41,967 nt of DNA, taken from contig JAFVZV010000167.1 in NCBI GenBank assembly GCA_017507985.1, forward strand, positions 1 to 41,967. The letters run 5' to 3'. Positions 7,339 through 15,342 of the stretch are shown one piece after another. Positions within the stretch are counted from its first letter, which is position 1. Every line of letters begins with the position of its first letter. Position numbers and translations under genes: made by a program. This stretch comes from Clostridia bacterium (GTDB lineage Bacteria; Bacillota; Clostridia; Oscillospirales; CAG-272). A model generated the notes under the pieces. That model had not been told where the DNA came from and ran no database searches. It saw only the letters and a list, made by a program, of their open reading frames with translations.

Positions 7339-7678
7339 GACAGTCTACCTCCTTCTGTCCGCCATAAAACGGCTTATCCAACGCCGCAAACATGGTACCG
7401 CGCCGCATAGCGGTATCGGTATCATAAATCCCCTCAAAGCGATTGAGCGGTGCCCATACCGCCGCCAGTACCGTGTTTTCGACACCAAAGCCGCACACGT
7501 TTGCCTGTTCATCGTAGTCACAGCCGCACGTGCCGCAGTTGCTGGACATTGGTATCACCGCGTGGTCGCTCCGCTCGTGCCATGCGGGCACGGCGTCACA
7601 TTGACACCCGTTGATCAGCTGATCAAGCAGACCCTCCTCGACTCGTTCCTTTTGAGTCAGATCCTGCATGTTGTTCAA
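7322..7678 (-). CDS. cotJA: CotJA spore coat-associated protein
   Basis: 118 aa from a TTG start. The C-terminal ~45 residues (LAAVWAPLNRFEGIYDTDTA, then MRRGTMFAALDKPFYG) match the CotJA family. The N-terminal ~70 residues hold a cysteine cluster (INGCQCD, SNCGTCGCDYD, NVCGFG) not normal for the short family members. The TTG at 7678 has GGAGG seven bases upstream; the ATG at 7669 is too far from it and the longer ATG frame at 7810 lacks a ribosome site. It is the first gene of the cotJ operon. Confidence 0.8.
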   Translation of the reverse strand: MNNMQDLTQKERVEEGLLDQLINGCQCDAVPAWHERSDHAVIPMSSNCGTCGCDYDEQANVCGFGVENTVLAAVWAPLNRFEGIYDTDTAMRRGTMFAALDKPFYGGQKEVDCRGNER

Positions 7679-7717
7679 AAAAATACCTCCCTTCGAGGCA
7701 GCATGCTGCCTCAATAC

Positions 7718-7745
7718 AATGTATGCAACAAACGCAAAATATGTC
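7718..7745 (-). promoter_or_regulatory. Candidate sigma-E promoter of cotJ operon
   Basis: The minus strand reads GACATATT, 12 bases, CATACATT. Both boxes closely match the sporulation sigma-E consensus (xATATT and CATACAxT), though the spacer is one to two bases shorter than usual. It lies 40 bases before the cotJA start. The family is sigma-E controlled in Bacillus. Confidence 0.45.
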
Positions 7746-7780
7746 AAAGCGTGCCGAGATTTGTCATAACCGTCAAACCA

Positions 7781-7827
7781 CAAAAAGCAAGCGACAGCTT
7801 TCTGCTCCATGGCAAAAGCTGTCGCTT
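7781..7827 (-). terminator. Rho-independent terminator of murC
   Basis: Perfect 12-bp arms (7789-7800 and 7816-7827), a 15-base loop and a minus-strand GCTTTTTG tract. It insulates the cotJ promoter from murC transcription. Confidence 0.72.
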
Positions 7828-7861
7828 TCCGATCATTTTATTCATATTGAAAGATTGATGG

Positions 7862-9274
7862 TCACTCAAGTGGCAAGCCAACGTACACGCTGTCAATATT
7901 GCCCGCACCCATAACGATGACCGTGTCACCGGGGCGAGCCAATCGCTCAAGCGCGCTCGCTACCTGTGCTATGTCCTCGCAGCTCTCGGCAAGCTGCCGG
8001 CCGGTCGCTGCATTGATTGCAGTGGCGAGTTTTGCCGCGCTGACACCGCAATCATTCACCTCTCGTGCCGCGTAAATCGGTGCAACCACCACGGCATCCG
8101 CCTCGCACAGCGCACTGACATAATCGTCAAACAGCGTCGCAGTTCGACTGTAGGTGTGGGGCTGGAATGCACAGATCAGCCGCCCGCTTCCCAACAGTTT
8201 AGACTCGTGCAAGGTGGCGCGCACTTCGGTCGGATGGTGACCGTAGTCGTCGTAAACGACCGCGCCATTCATCTTTCCCTTATATTCCATGCGGCGAACC
8301 GCGCCCTCAAATTCTTCCAAGCCTTTTACGATATCGCGCGAGCAGATACCGCACATGTGCGCTGCGGCGGCCGCCGCCAGGGCATTGTAAACGTTATGCG
8401 CACCGGGCACACGCAAGCGCACCTGTCCCATGGGGCGATCCTTTTGCCACAGATCAAACGCGGCATAGCCGCCCTCCAGCGTCACGTTGGTCGCGCGATA
8501 ATCCGCCGTTTGATCCTCGCGACCAAACGTCACCCGACGCGCGCTGACACTCTGCATGGCTTGGCGCGTCTGCTCGTCGTCCGCGTTATAGATCACACAG
8601 CCATCCTCACCGGCACGATCGGCAAAAGCGGCAAACGAGGTGCGAAGCTGCTCCATGCCGCTGAAATAATCCACGTGATCCAATTCACAATTGAGCACCA
8701 CCGCCACAGTAGGATTGAAATCCAAAAAGGAGTCCTTATATTCGCAAGCCTCAAAGATCATGCTGTTTTGTTTGCCTAAACGGAACGCACCTCCCATAGA
8801 ACGCATGGGTGCTCCCGACATGACCGTCGGGTCGGTATCGGCGCTCATGAAAATCTGGGCACACATACACGTAGCCGTGCTTTTACCGTGGCTGCCTGCA
8901 ATACCAACACGGTTGCGGTAGCCCAGCATCAGATAGCCCAAATAGTCCGCACGCGAAATCAAAGGCAGGCCGCGTCTTTTGGCCTCAGCATATTCGGGGT
9001 GATTTTCGGGAATCGCAACGATATAGACCACCGCGTCGTAAGTATCCAAATGAGCAGGATCTACATCGTCATACACAGCAATGCCCGCCGCCTCCAGGCG
9101 TCCCGTCACCTCGCTGCGCGTACGGTCATAGCCACCGACACGAATACCGCGCCGCGCGGTCAGCATCGCCAGTGAGGACATACTGATGCCACCGATGCCA
9201 AGAAAATATATTGCACGAGCCGATGCCAGCATATCCGCCAGCGCACGGCCGTAATGTGTATTGGGTGTGGACAC
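7862..9274 (-). CDS. murC: UDP-N-acetylmuramate--L-alanine ligase
   Basis: 470 aa. MurC adds L-alanine to UDP-MurNAc with ATP, the first step of the peptidoglycan stem peptide, in the cytoplasm. The N-terminal nucleotide-sugar domain opens with IYFLGIGGISMSSLA. The ATP loop is GIAGSHGKSTATCM (Ser where many MurC have Thr), followed by FEACEYKDSFL, NCELDHVDYF and a C-terminal YDDYGHHPTEVRATL motif typical of MurC. The GTG at 9274 is preferred because AAAGGTGG lies five bases upstream; an ATG at 9304 would add ten residues without a good site. It is transcribed alone, with a terminator downstream. Confidence 0.95.
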   Translation of the reverse strand: MSTPNTHYGRALADMLASARAIYFLGIGGISMSSLAMLTARRGIRVGGYDRTRSEVTGRLEAAGIAVYDDVDPAHLDTYDAVVYIVAIPENHPEYAEAKRRGLPLISRADYLGYLMLGYRNRVGIAGSHGKSTATCMCAQIFMSADTDPTVMSGAPMRSMGGAFRLGKQNSMIFEACEYKDSFLDFNPTVAVVLNCELDHVDYFSGMEQLRTSFAAFADRAGEDGCVIYNADDEQTRQAMQSVSARRVTFGREDQTADYRATNVTLEGGYAAFDLWQKDRPMGQVRLRVPGAHNVYNALAAAAAAHMCGICSRDIVKGLEEFEGAVRRMEYKGKMNGAVVYDDYGHHPTEVRATLHESKLLGSGRLICAFQPHTYSRTATLFDDYVSALCEADAVVVAPIYAAREVNDCGVSAAKLATAINAATGRQLAESCEDIAQVASALERLARPGDTVIVMGAGNIDSVYVGLPLE

Positions 9275-9460
9275 GTTTTCCACCTTTCTTTTTGCGTTTT
9301 GCAAAAAAATTCATATTTTATTTACGAAATATTGGTTTTTGAATGAGAATTTCACAAAAAAAACCAACTCCGCTTGAATATTTGTCACATTTCTATTTTA
9401 TACTAATGCTGTAAACGGAAAACCATCATCAATGCTATTCTTACAGGAGGAAGACAAACC

Positions 9461-9790
9461 ATGCAAATTACCGATGTCAAAGTCAGAAAGCTGTTCGACG
9501 AGGGTCCCATGAAGGCCATCGTTTCGGTCACGTTTGACGGTCAGCTGGCCGTGCATGACATTAAGGTCATCAACGCCCGCGACAAGTTCTTTATCGTAAT
9601 GCCTAGCCGCAAAAATCCTGACGATACCTACCGTGATATCGTTCATCCGATCAACTCGCAGTTCCGCGCGTCGTTGGAAGATGCCGTCATTGAGGCATAC
9701 GAGCAAGAGCTGGCTGCCGAGGCTGCACGTCAGGCCGAGCTGGATATGCAGGCTGACCTGGTCGAAGAAACCCCCGCTGTCAGCATTTGA
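9461..9790 (+). CDS. spoVG: SpoVG regulatory RNA/DNA-binding protein
   Basis: 109 aa. The SpoVG core spans residues 1-~88: [35 protein letters not shown] and [20 protein letters not shown], then the family's [15 protein letters not shown] helix. An acidic Ala/Glu-rich tail follows. SpoVG is a small site-specific nucleic-acid-binding protein that influences septation, sporulation and envelope gene expression. The ATG has AGGAGG nine bases upstream. It is divergent from murC across a 186-base AT-rich gap and has its own terminator. A TATACT lies at about 9400, but no well-spaced -35 could be assigned. Confidence 0.95.
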   Translation: MQITDVKVRKLFDEGPMKAIVSVTFDGQLAVHDIKVINARDKFFIVMPSRKNPDDTYRDIVHPINSQFRASLEDAVIEAYEQELAAEAARQAELDMQADLVEETPAVSI

Positions 9791-9887
9791 CCCGCCGATC
9801 ACGCTCTCTCTGATCAAACGGTCAATGGTGCGCACGCCAATCTGTGATCGTTAACCCTGATTCATAGCATACGTTGCGCGAAAACCG

Positions 9888-9931
9888 CCGCCGAAGAACG
9901 CCGTCACACGCGTTCCTCGGCGGCCTTTTTT
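9888..9931 (+). terminator. Rho-independent terminator of spoVG
   Basis: 13-bp arms (9888-9900, 9911-9923) with one A-C mismatch, followed by CCTTTTTTA. It abuts the stop codon of the opposing phosphodiesterase. Confidence 0.8.
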
Positions 9932-10472
9932 ATACATTTAAGACCCCGTGAGAAAACAGCACTTGCTCACCTCGTACGGTTAACACACCAAATCCGGGCG
10001 CGTTCCCGCTTCGTGGCTCACCCAGACTACCGGGATTGGCCACAATCAAAGGCTTTTTCAGAACCGTGCCGTCGCGAAGCCGCTCACCGGCAGGCAATGT
10101 TTTTTCATACGGAGCATGTGTGTGTCCATAGAGTAACACATCCGCATTCTGTTTTGCAGCATAGCAGATTGCCTCGCCCAGCCCCCATTTGACGTCAAAG
10201 GTATGACCGTGCATCATCACAACGCGCACCTCATCAAACAGTACCGTGCGGACCTCCGGCTCACCCGGAGGAAAAATGATCGAGCCGTCGCAGTTACCCA
10301 CCACTGCCCAAATCGACACATCCTCGTAGCGTTCATTTGCCCTGATGACGGACAGATCGCGCAGACCGTCGCCAAGAAACAGTATCGCCGACGGACGAAA
10401 ATTCAATTGTGAAAGCACCTGTTCGATCGCATAACGTCGACCATGCGAATCTGAAATCACCAGAATATCCAT
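9930..10472 (-). CDS. YfcE/MJ0936-type metallophosphoesterase
   Basis: 180 aa. The two-metal calcineurin-like motifs appear in order: MDILVISDSHG (D-x-H), LGDG, GNCDG (GNxD), MMHGHTFDVKWG (H-G-H) and LLYGHTHAPYEK (G-H-T-H). Family members hydrolyse phosphodiesters; the natural substrate is usually unknown. The start at 10472 is chosen because AAGGATG precedes it and the D-x-H motif starts at residue 8. It follows the kinase-like gene by 20 bases and is likely cotranscribed. Confidence 0.9.
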   Translation of the reverse strand: MDILVISDSHGRRYAIEQVLSQLNFRPSAILFLGDGLRDLSVIRANERYEDVSIWAVVGNCDGSIIFPPGEPEVRTVLFDEVRVVMMHGHTFDVKWGLGEAICYAAKQNADVLLYGHTHAPYEKTLPAGERLRDGTVLKKPLIVANPGSLGEPRSGNAPGFGVLTVRGEQVLFSHGVLNV

Positions 10473-10492
10473 GCAAGCATCCTTTATCGGAA

Positions 10493-11470
10493 TCAAACAG
10501 GAAGAACCTCCTCCTGCTTTTCAACGTCCCCACAAAAATCGGGGCGAATGATGGGCGCGCATCCCACCGGCAAAACGAAATGCAATCCGCCGGGAATGAC
10601 CTCAATATCACATTCGGTCATTTTACGCACTTCACCATCCAAACAAACATTTTGCGGCTGAGCAAATTTCATATGTACACAGCGGCAACGTAGATATTCG
10701 AGAATGTCAGCATTCTGGGGAACGACGTGCGTTCCCTTTTTATACGAGCCGACCAGAGAAATGAATTTCGCACGGCTGACGTTTTTGACGATACAGACGT
10801 CGAGCAGACCATCCCGCATAGAAGCAAACGGAAGTGGGGTAAAGCCGCCACCGTAGCGAGCACCGTTACCGATCGCGCACAGCAACAGCTGTTTTTTCCG
10901 AGGTGCACCGCCGTCGATGGACAGCTCAACCGACACACCGGGCTTACGTATCAGCTCGATCGCAACACCCATGCCGTAGGCCATGCCGTTCGGAACGAGC
11001 TTACTGCGCTTGATTTCGGACGTCTTGACCACAACCTCGCAGTCAAATCCCGTATTGAGCAGATTGACACCGTAGGTGTGATTGCATCGGATCATATCCA
11101 GATCAATGATCTCGCCGTCGCGTTGCGCCTCGATATTCATAAAGCGGTCCGTGCCGAAGAAGCCACGCATAAAATCGTTGCCCGTGCCCACAGGAACGAG
11201 TCCCACGGCCGCATTGGCAAAGCCAACTGCACCACCGGCCACCTCACTGAAGGTGCCGTCACCGCCGCACGCGTAAAAATGCAACGGCTCATCGGGATAC
11301 GTCTGGCAGCATTGACGCACATATCGCGTAGCGTCACCTACCCCTTTGGTTTTGTATATGTCCAACTCTACGCTGTCTGCCGTAGCATAAGCCGCGCGAA
11401 TCTTGGCGCTCAATGCTTCGGTTGCATCGCTTCTTCCCGCAGCGGGGTTGATCAAATAGATATGCTTCAT
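10493..11470 (-). CDS. Diacylglycerol/lipid kinase family protein
   Basis: 325 aa. DagK/YegS-type catalytic domain: HIYLINPAAGRSDATEAL at the N-terminus, the nucleotide-binding CGGDGTFSEVAGG near residue 75 and VPVGTGNDFMRGFFG. The C-terminal beta-sandwich carries VCLDGEVRK, where the conserved Gly-Glu lies. The family phosphorylates diacylglycerol or related lipids to recycle them into phospholipid. The ATG at 11470 has AGCAGGAAG upstream; the frame extends to 11497 without a better site. It is upstream of and cotranscribed with the phosphodiesterase. Confidence 0.88.
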   Translation of the reverse strand: MKHIYLINPAAGRSDATEALSAKIRAAYATADSVELDIYKTKGVGDATRYVRQCCQTYPDEPLHFYACGGDGTFSEVAGGAVGFANAAVGLVPVGTGNDFMRGFFGTDRFMNIEAQRDGEIIDLDMIRCNHTYGVNLLNTGFDCEVVVKTSEIKRSKLVPNGMAYGMGVAIELIRKPGVSVELSIDGGAPRKKQLLLCAIGNGARYGGGFTPLPFASMRDGLLDVCIVKNVSRAKFISLVGSYKKGTHVVPQNADILEYLRCRCVHMKFAQPQNVCLDGEVRKMTECDIEVIPGGLHFVLPVGCAPIIRPDFCGDVEKQEEVLPV

Positions 11471-11524
11471 TTTGCTTCCTGCTCTTTCCGTGGCCATGCC
11501 ACATATTAGCCTGTAATCTAATTT

Positions 11525-11533
11525 ATTATATCA
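11525..11533 (-). promoter_or_regulatory. Extended -10 promoter of the DagK-like operon
   Basis: The minus strand reads TGATATAAT, a TGn extended -10 with perfect TATAAT, about 55 bases before the start codon. The -35 (TATACA, 17 bases upstream) is weak. Confidence 0.5.
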
Positions 11534-11669
11534 TTTTATGCCTCGTTTGTATAGTCTTTTTTGATTTTTTCAAAAAAAAATATTCTTTTTGGGCAACTTA
11601 TTCATATTGCGGTCACAAAAGCAGATTATAATAGAGACATAAAACTTCAAAAGGTGGGTTTTCTGTTTC

Positions 11670-12704
11670 ATGACACATTCTTTATATACCAGCAAAAGAA
11701 TTTTCCGGTGGATTTCTCTTTTGCTCTGCCTTATTCTGATCGGTTCCCTGCTTTGCGCTTGCTCTTCGTCCTCCAAGCCCATTAAACCGAGCGAGCAGGA
11801 CCTTAAGGTCGTTGGTACGTGCGAAGGATATGAAGTATACTACGAGGAGCTGCGCTACGTGACGCTCGCTTTTCGTGACGAGTTGGCGGCTCGGTATGGC
11901 AAGGATATCTGGACCGATCCCGAGAAGACGGCCAAATATCTGCCCATACTCAAAGAAAAGGTAGAAACCGGTCTAACCATCAACTATGCTATCCTGTCGC
12001 TTTGCCGCGACATGAATATCGATCCCGAGGAAAAGGCCATTCAGGATGCCGTACAGGAAATGATCGACGAGACTGTAGCAGATCTTGGCGGGCGCGACAA
12101 GTACATCGATATGCTCGAGCAGCTTTATATGACAGATCACTTCGTCCGCTTTACACTGGCCACCGACCTGTGCGAGACCGAGCTGATCTACGTCATGATG
12201 GATCTGGAAATGGTCATCAAAAGTGAAAAAGATTTTCTCCCCTACGCGCTGGACAATGAAAACTTCTGCGCGACCTACCACGTCTATATCGGCAACGACG
12301 CCGGTGACGATATTGAAAAAAACCGTGCTCGTGCCGAGGAAGCCTATCAAAAGCTGATCAGCGGCACCCCCATCAAGGAGTTGATCGGTTCGTCGTATAA
12401 CGAAGACGTCTATTCCACAGGAACCCCCTATCACTTTACGTACGGAGAATACGACGTAGCCTACGAGCAGGCCGCATTTGCCCTTGAAATTGGGGAGCAC
12501 AGCGGTGTGGTCGAGTGTGAAGACGGCTTTTATATCATTGAGCGCCAGCCGCTGAGCGAAGCCTACATCACTGCCAATCTGACCGAACTGCTAAAGCGCT
12601 ATCAGTATGCCCAAGCTGAGCTTCTCATTGAAGAACAGCGTGCCCAACTTAAGATCGAATGGAACGACTACGGTGCCTCACTCGATCTTCTTGCGATGAA
12701 ATAA
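11670..12704 (+). CDS. PpiC/PrsA-like peptidylprolyl isomerase lipoprotein
   Basis: 344 aa. A basic N-terminus, hydrophobic segment and lipobox LLCAC give lipidation at Cys31, followed by a serine linker; it should sit on the outer face of the membrane. Residues ~50-200 form a helical SurA/PrsA-like chaperone region (VGTCEGYEVYYEELRYVTLA). The segment around 225-290 (TYHVYIGNDAG, IGSSYNEDVYSTGTPYHFTY, AAFALEIGEHSGVVECEDGF, YIIERQPL) matches the C-terminal pattern of parvulin PpiC domains. The parvulin domain looks partly degraded, so a pure chaperone role is possible. The ATG has AAGGTGGG 11 bases upstream. Monocistronic. Confidence 0.82.
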   Translation: MTHSLYTSKRIFRWISLLLCLILIGSLLCACSSSSKPIKPSEQDLKVVGTCEGYEVYYEELRYVTLAFRDELAARYGKDIWTDPEKTAKYLPILKEKVETGLTINYAILSLCRDMNIDPEEKAIQDAVQEMIDETVADLGGRDKYIDMLEQLYMTDHFVRFTLATDLCETELIYVMMDLEMVIKSEKDFLPYALDNENFCATYHVYIGNDAGDDIEKNRARAEEAYQKLISGTPIKELIGSSYNEDVYSTGTPYHFTYGEYDVAYEQAAFALEIGEHSGVVECEDGFYIIERQPLSEAYITANLTELLKRYQYAQAELLIEEQRAQLKIEWNDYGASLDLLAMK

Positions 12705-12714
12705 CGTTGATCTC

Positions 12715-12750
12715 AACAAGGCTGTCCAATGTGACAGCCTTGTTTTTTAT
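12715..12750 (+). terminator. Rho-independent terminator of the PrsA-like gene
   Basis: Perfect 12-bp arms (12715-12726 and 12733-12744), a 6-base loop and a T run. Confidence 0.85.
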
Positions 12751-12759
12751 CTCGAATGG

Positions 12760-13140
12760 CTATCCCAAAATCAGCAAGAGTAATAAGTAAGGCACCACAT
12801 CGCCCTTTTCCCTTGCACTGGAAAAGAGTCCGCCATTGCCCGATAATAACAGACAAAGCCCCAACAAAAGCAACTCTTCACTGCCGATGCCATGTTCCCC
12901 AAGTAAAGAGGAGCGCCCCGTATGATTGGACAATTGCGGTACAGGCGCCTCCAACAAAACAGGAGATCTTTCTTCGGGCTCTTCGCAAGCATCTTGCTCG
13001 GAAGAAGACACCTTTGGGGGCTCTTGATCAATTTCCGCCTCCTGCCCGAGCGCGCCAATGGGGGGATATCGAAACGCGTTCCCACTGTAGTTTTGAGGGA
13101 TAGCACCTCCTTCGGGGAGGGGACGCCGTTGTGTATACAT
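12760..13140 (-). CDS. Hypothetical protein, proline-rich with leucine-rich C-terminus
   Basis: 126 aa, not recognised. The N-terminal ~70 residues are polar and proline/glutamate-rich (MYTQRRPLPEGGAIPQNYSG). The C-terminal ~40 residues hold two short hydrophobic helices around a glycine turn (SEELLLLGLCLLLSGNGG and VPYLLLLLILG). This tail plan resembles small Clostridia proteins that end in acidic-leucine runs, but that is an impression, not a search result. It is the last of three co-directional small genes, 14 bases after the second. A GGGAAGAGGT stretch precedes the ATG. Confidence 0.6.
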   Translation of the reverse strand: MYTQRRPLPEGGAIPQNYSGNAFRYPPIGALGQEAEIDQEPPKVSSSEQDACEEPEERSPVLLEAPVPQLSNHTGRSSLLGEHGIGSEELLLLGLCLLLSGNGGLFSSAREKGDVVPYLLLLLILG

Positions 13141-13154
13141 ACCTCTTCCCTCCT

Positions 13155-13535
13155 TTACTGTAACGATCGAAGCGATTCGCTTAGCTTAGATACCCGTATC
13201 ATCGTATCCAAAGCTTGACGCCGATGATCATTCAGATACGGCCGCAAGGCACAAAGCAATGCGACAGGTGTATCCGGTCTTTTGGTTTCCTTTTCACTCG
13301 CTGTCGGCTCGGTCAGAGTCTGCACCGCCTTCAGTAACAGTGGCAGCTTTGCCAACAGTTCGGGACGACTCAACAGCGCCCCCAAGCCCGCAAGACCATC
13401 CCCCTCTGCCCCGCTTGCCTCGTGCGATGGCTCGGGCGAGGTACTCGCAGAGGACGCTTCGCTTTTGAGCGTCTCATCCTGTTCGACAGCCGCCAGTATC
13501 TCCTCAAGCGTGTGACGGGAGGTCGTCTCTTGCAT
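13155..13535 (-). CDS. Hypothetical protein with conserved-looking C-terminal helix
   Basis: 126 aa, not recognised. Residues 1-~45 are acidic and serine-rich, then comes a Gly/Leu-rich part (GLAGLGALLSRPELLAKLPL) and a strongly patterned C-terminus (RPDTPVALLCALRPYLNDHR, then RQALDTMIRVSKLSESLRSL) that looks like a folded helical pair under selection. The ATG at 13535 has GGGAGGGAG upstream. It is the middle gene of the cassette, 17 bases after the 73-aa gene and 14 before the 126-aa leucine-tail gene. No transmembrane segment or enzyme motif is seen. Confidence 0.65.
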   Translation of the reverse strand: MQETTSRHTLEEILAAVEQDETLKSEASSASTSPEPSHEASGAEGDGLAGLGALLSRPELLAKLPLLLKAVQTLTEPTASEKETKRPDTPVALLCALRPYLNDHRRQALDTMIRVSKLSESLRSLQ

Positions 13536-13552
13536 TACGCTCCCTCCTATCC

Positions 13553-13774
13553 TTATTTGCCGCGGCGCAGCTGCTCGATCTGTTGGGATGCCAGACTGAT
13601 ATCCTCATCCGTTGCCATCTCCAACGCACGGCGCACCGAAGCAATATCGTCGGGGCGAATCGATATCCCGGCAAGATCAATACCGCTCTCGCCTGCCAGA
13701 CGGGTAATCAGCGCCTTAAGCTGGGCATCATTCAACGCAAGTAATCGTTTCACCGCATTGCGATCCAATTTCAT
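13553..13774 (-). CDS. Small hypothetical protein (73 aa)
   Basis: Not recognised. It is a soluble, mainly helical 73-residue protein: MKLDRNAVKRLLALNDAQLK, a middle GIDLAGISIRPDDIASVRRA, and a basic end EQLRRGK. An AAAGGAGATGA site lies upstream of the ATG, so translation is likely. It is the first gene of the three-gene cassette, behind a TTGTCA/TATACT promoter divergent from hprK. The function cannot be inferred from residues alone. Confidence 0.65.
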   Translation of the reverse strand: MKLDRNAVKRLLALNDAQLKALITRLAGESGIDLAGISIRPDDIASVRRALEMATDEDISLASQQIEQLRRGK

Positions 13775-13821
13775 ATCGTATCATCTCCTTTCTCCGTCAG
13801 CACAGCCAACGGCCCACTGCC

Positions 13822-13851
13822 AGTATATGTCTTATCAAAAGAGCGTGACAA
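13822..13851 (-). promoter_or_regulatory. Promoter of the three-gene hypothetical cassette
   Basis: Minus strand TTGTCA (13851-13846), 18-base spacer, TATACT (13827-13822), 47 bases before the first ATG. It is divergent from the hprK promoter. Confidence 0.55.
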
Positions 13852-13877
13852 AACCTAACAAAATTGCGCGTCGGGGG

Positions 13878-13906
13878 TAGACAAGTCAACCATTTCATGG
13901 TATACT
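13878..13906 (+). promoter_or_regulatory. Sigma-A promoter of hprK
   Basis: TAGACA (13878-13883), 17-base spacer, TATACT (13901-13906), 46 bases before the ATG. Confidence 0.65.
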
Positions 13907-13952
13907 ATGAGCAACGCATACACGGTCAAACCACCGCACAAGGAGGAACACC

Positions 13953-14885
13953 ATGTCGAAATATACCATTCCGCTCTCCAAGATTGCGGACGAATTTTCC
14001 TTTGAAAAGATCGTCGTTCCCAAGCATTTTGAGGATATTCAACTAACAACGCCCGAGGTTAACCGTCCCGGGCTTGCCCTGGGGGGCTATTATCAGCGTT
14101 TTGAAAATGCCCGTATTCAGATCATCGGAAACGCCGAAATTCACTATCTGCGCTCACTTCCCGAGGCTGAAGGCGCCGCTCGCATGACCGCGCTGGTCAA
14201 CGCCCGTCCTGTTGCTATTGTACTCACCTCAGGGCATACTGTTCCTGCTGTTTTGGAACAGGCTTGCCGCGACGTTGGTGTGCCGCTGTTCCGAACGAAC
14301 GAAAAAACCAGCCCGCTGATGGCCGCCTTGATCGCGTCTCTTAACGTTCACTTAGCTCCCCGTATTACCCGCCACGGTGTTCTTGTCGAAGTCTACGGTG
14401 AGGGTATTCTTATTCTGGGCGACAGCGGTGTAGGTAAGAGCGAGAACGCCATTGAATTGGTCAAACGCGGACACCGCTTGATTGCTGACGACGCTGTCGA
14501 GATCAAGCGCGTATCCTCCAAGGCTCTGGTCGGCTCTGCCCCCGACATTATTCGTCACTATGTTGAATTGCGCGGCATCGGCATTGTGGACGTTCGACGT
14601 CTGTTTGGTATGGGTGCCGTCAAGGATACCGAAAAGATAGACTTAGTCGTCAAGCTCGAGCCATGGGAGCAAGGCAAAATGTACGACCGTCTGGGACTGG
14701 AGGATGAGACCATCGAAATTCTCGGACTCAAGCTTCCCGCCATCACCATTCCCGTCAGCCCCGGTCGAAACCTTGCGATTATTCTTGAGATCGCAGCTAT
14801 GAATAACCGTCAAAAGCGCATGGGCTATAACACCGCCGAAGAATTCAATAACCGCCTGCTCAATCAGCTTGAATCGCAGGAATAA
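13953..14885 (+). CDS. hprK: HPr kinase/phosphorylase
   Basis: 310 aa, the normal length. HprK phosphorylates and dephosphorylates Ser46 of HPr (and Crh), setting carbon catabolite repression in Firmicutes. The N-terminal regulatory domain covers ~1-125. The catalytic domain has His141 in RHGVLVEVYG, the Walker A loop GDSGVGKS at 156-163, DDAVEIKR, and the HprK signature ELRGIGIVDVRRLFGMGAVK. The C-terminal PVSPGRNLAIILEIAAMNNR is also typical. The ATG has AAGGAGG seven to eight bases upstream. It has its own promoter and terminator; it is not linked here to lgt or a phosphatase as in some Firmicutes. Confidence 0.96.
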   Translation: MSKYTIPLSKIADEFSFEKIVVPKHFEDIQLTTPEVNRPGLALGGYYQRFENARIQIIGNAEIHYLRSLPEAEGAARMTALVNARPVAIVLTSGHTVPAVLEQACRDVGVPLFRTNEKTSPLMAALIASLNVHLAPRITRHGVLVEVYGEGILILGDSGVGKSENAIELVKRGHRLIADDAVEIKRVSSKALVGSAPDIIRHYVELRGIGIVDVRRLFGMGAVKDTEKIDLVVKLEPWEQGKMYDRLGLEDETIEILGLKLPAITIPVSPGRNLAIILEIAAMNNRQKRMGYNTAEEFNNRLLNQLESQE

Positions 14886-14891
14886 ACATCA

Positions 14892-14930
14892 GGGGAGAAG
14901 CCTTCGAAAGGCTTCTCCCCTCTTCTATTT
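14892..14930 (+). terminator. Rho-independent terminator of hprK
   Basis: Perfect 13-bp arms (14892-14904, 14908-14920), CGA loop, T-rich TCTTCTATTT tail. It faces the end of the phage module. Confidence 0.78.
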
Positions 14931-14940
14931 ACTTTATGGC

Positions 14941-15333
14941 TTAGTCAAAGCCGTATACATCGCGGATGGATGTCGATGCGCCCGAACAGCCCTCACAGCG
15001 GATACGGGTGATCTCGTCGGCATAGCGTGCGAACAAACGGTCAGACAAGCTCTCGCACTCCGCCTCAACCAAGAGCGCCGCCAAATAAGAGGCAGCCGCA
15101 CTTGCAAAGCGGCCGGCAAGCGGAAATTCACCATCCAGATCAAGCAAGACGCAATTGTCCTGCGTCGTTGCTTGATCGCCGTGTGCCGCATGATAAAATC
15201 CGTTTACCTCACGGCATTCGTTGACAAACGCAGCCAACAGATAAGGCGCGCGCGACTCATAGTCCGCACAGTCCTCGTACTGCTCCTCGGCAAGCAAGGC
15301 CAATGCCGCATCATATATCTCACGATTGGTCAT
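14941..15333 (-). CDS. Phage head-tail connector-like protein
   Basis: 130 aa. There is no sequence motif I can name. It is helical, with MTNREIYDAALALLAEEQYE, a YLLAAFVNECREVNGFY segment, and a C-terminal CEGC pair. It starts 9 bases after the coat protein, behind AAGGAGAGGG. Phages with this gene order place a head-completion or connector protein here, so the call rests on position and size. It is the last gene of the module, stopping against the hprK terminator, with no tail genes after it. Confidence 0.5.
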   Translation of the reverse strand: MTNREIYDAALALLAEEQYEDCADYESRAPYLLAAFVNECREVNGFYHAAHGDQATTQDNCVLLDLDGEFPLAGRFASAAASYLAALLVEAECESLSDRLFARYADEITRIRCEGCSGASTSIRDVYGFD

Positions 15334-15342
15334 ACCCTCTCC

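Noticed and set aside
9794-9850. Distant CGATCAC/GTGATCG inverted repeat after spoVG
   Set aside because: The arms are seven bases with a gap of over 35 bases, easily chance; the real terminator lies downstream.
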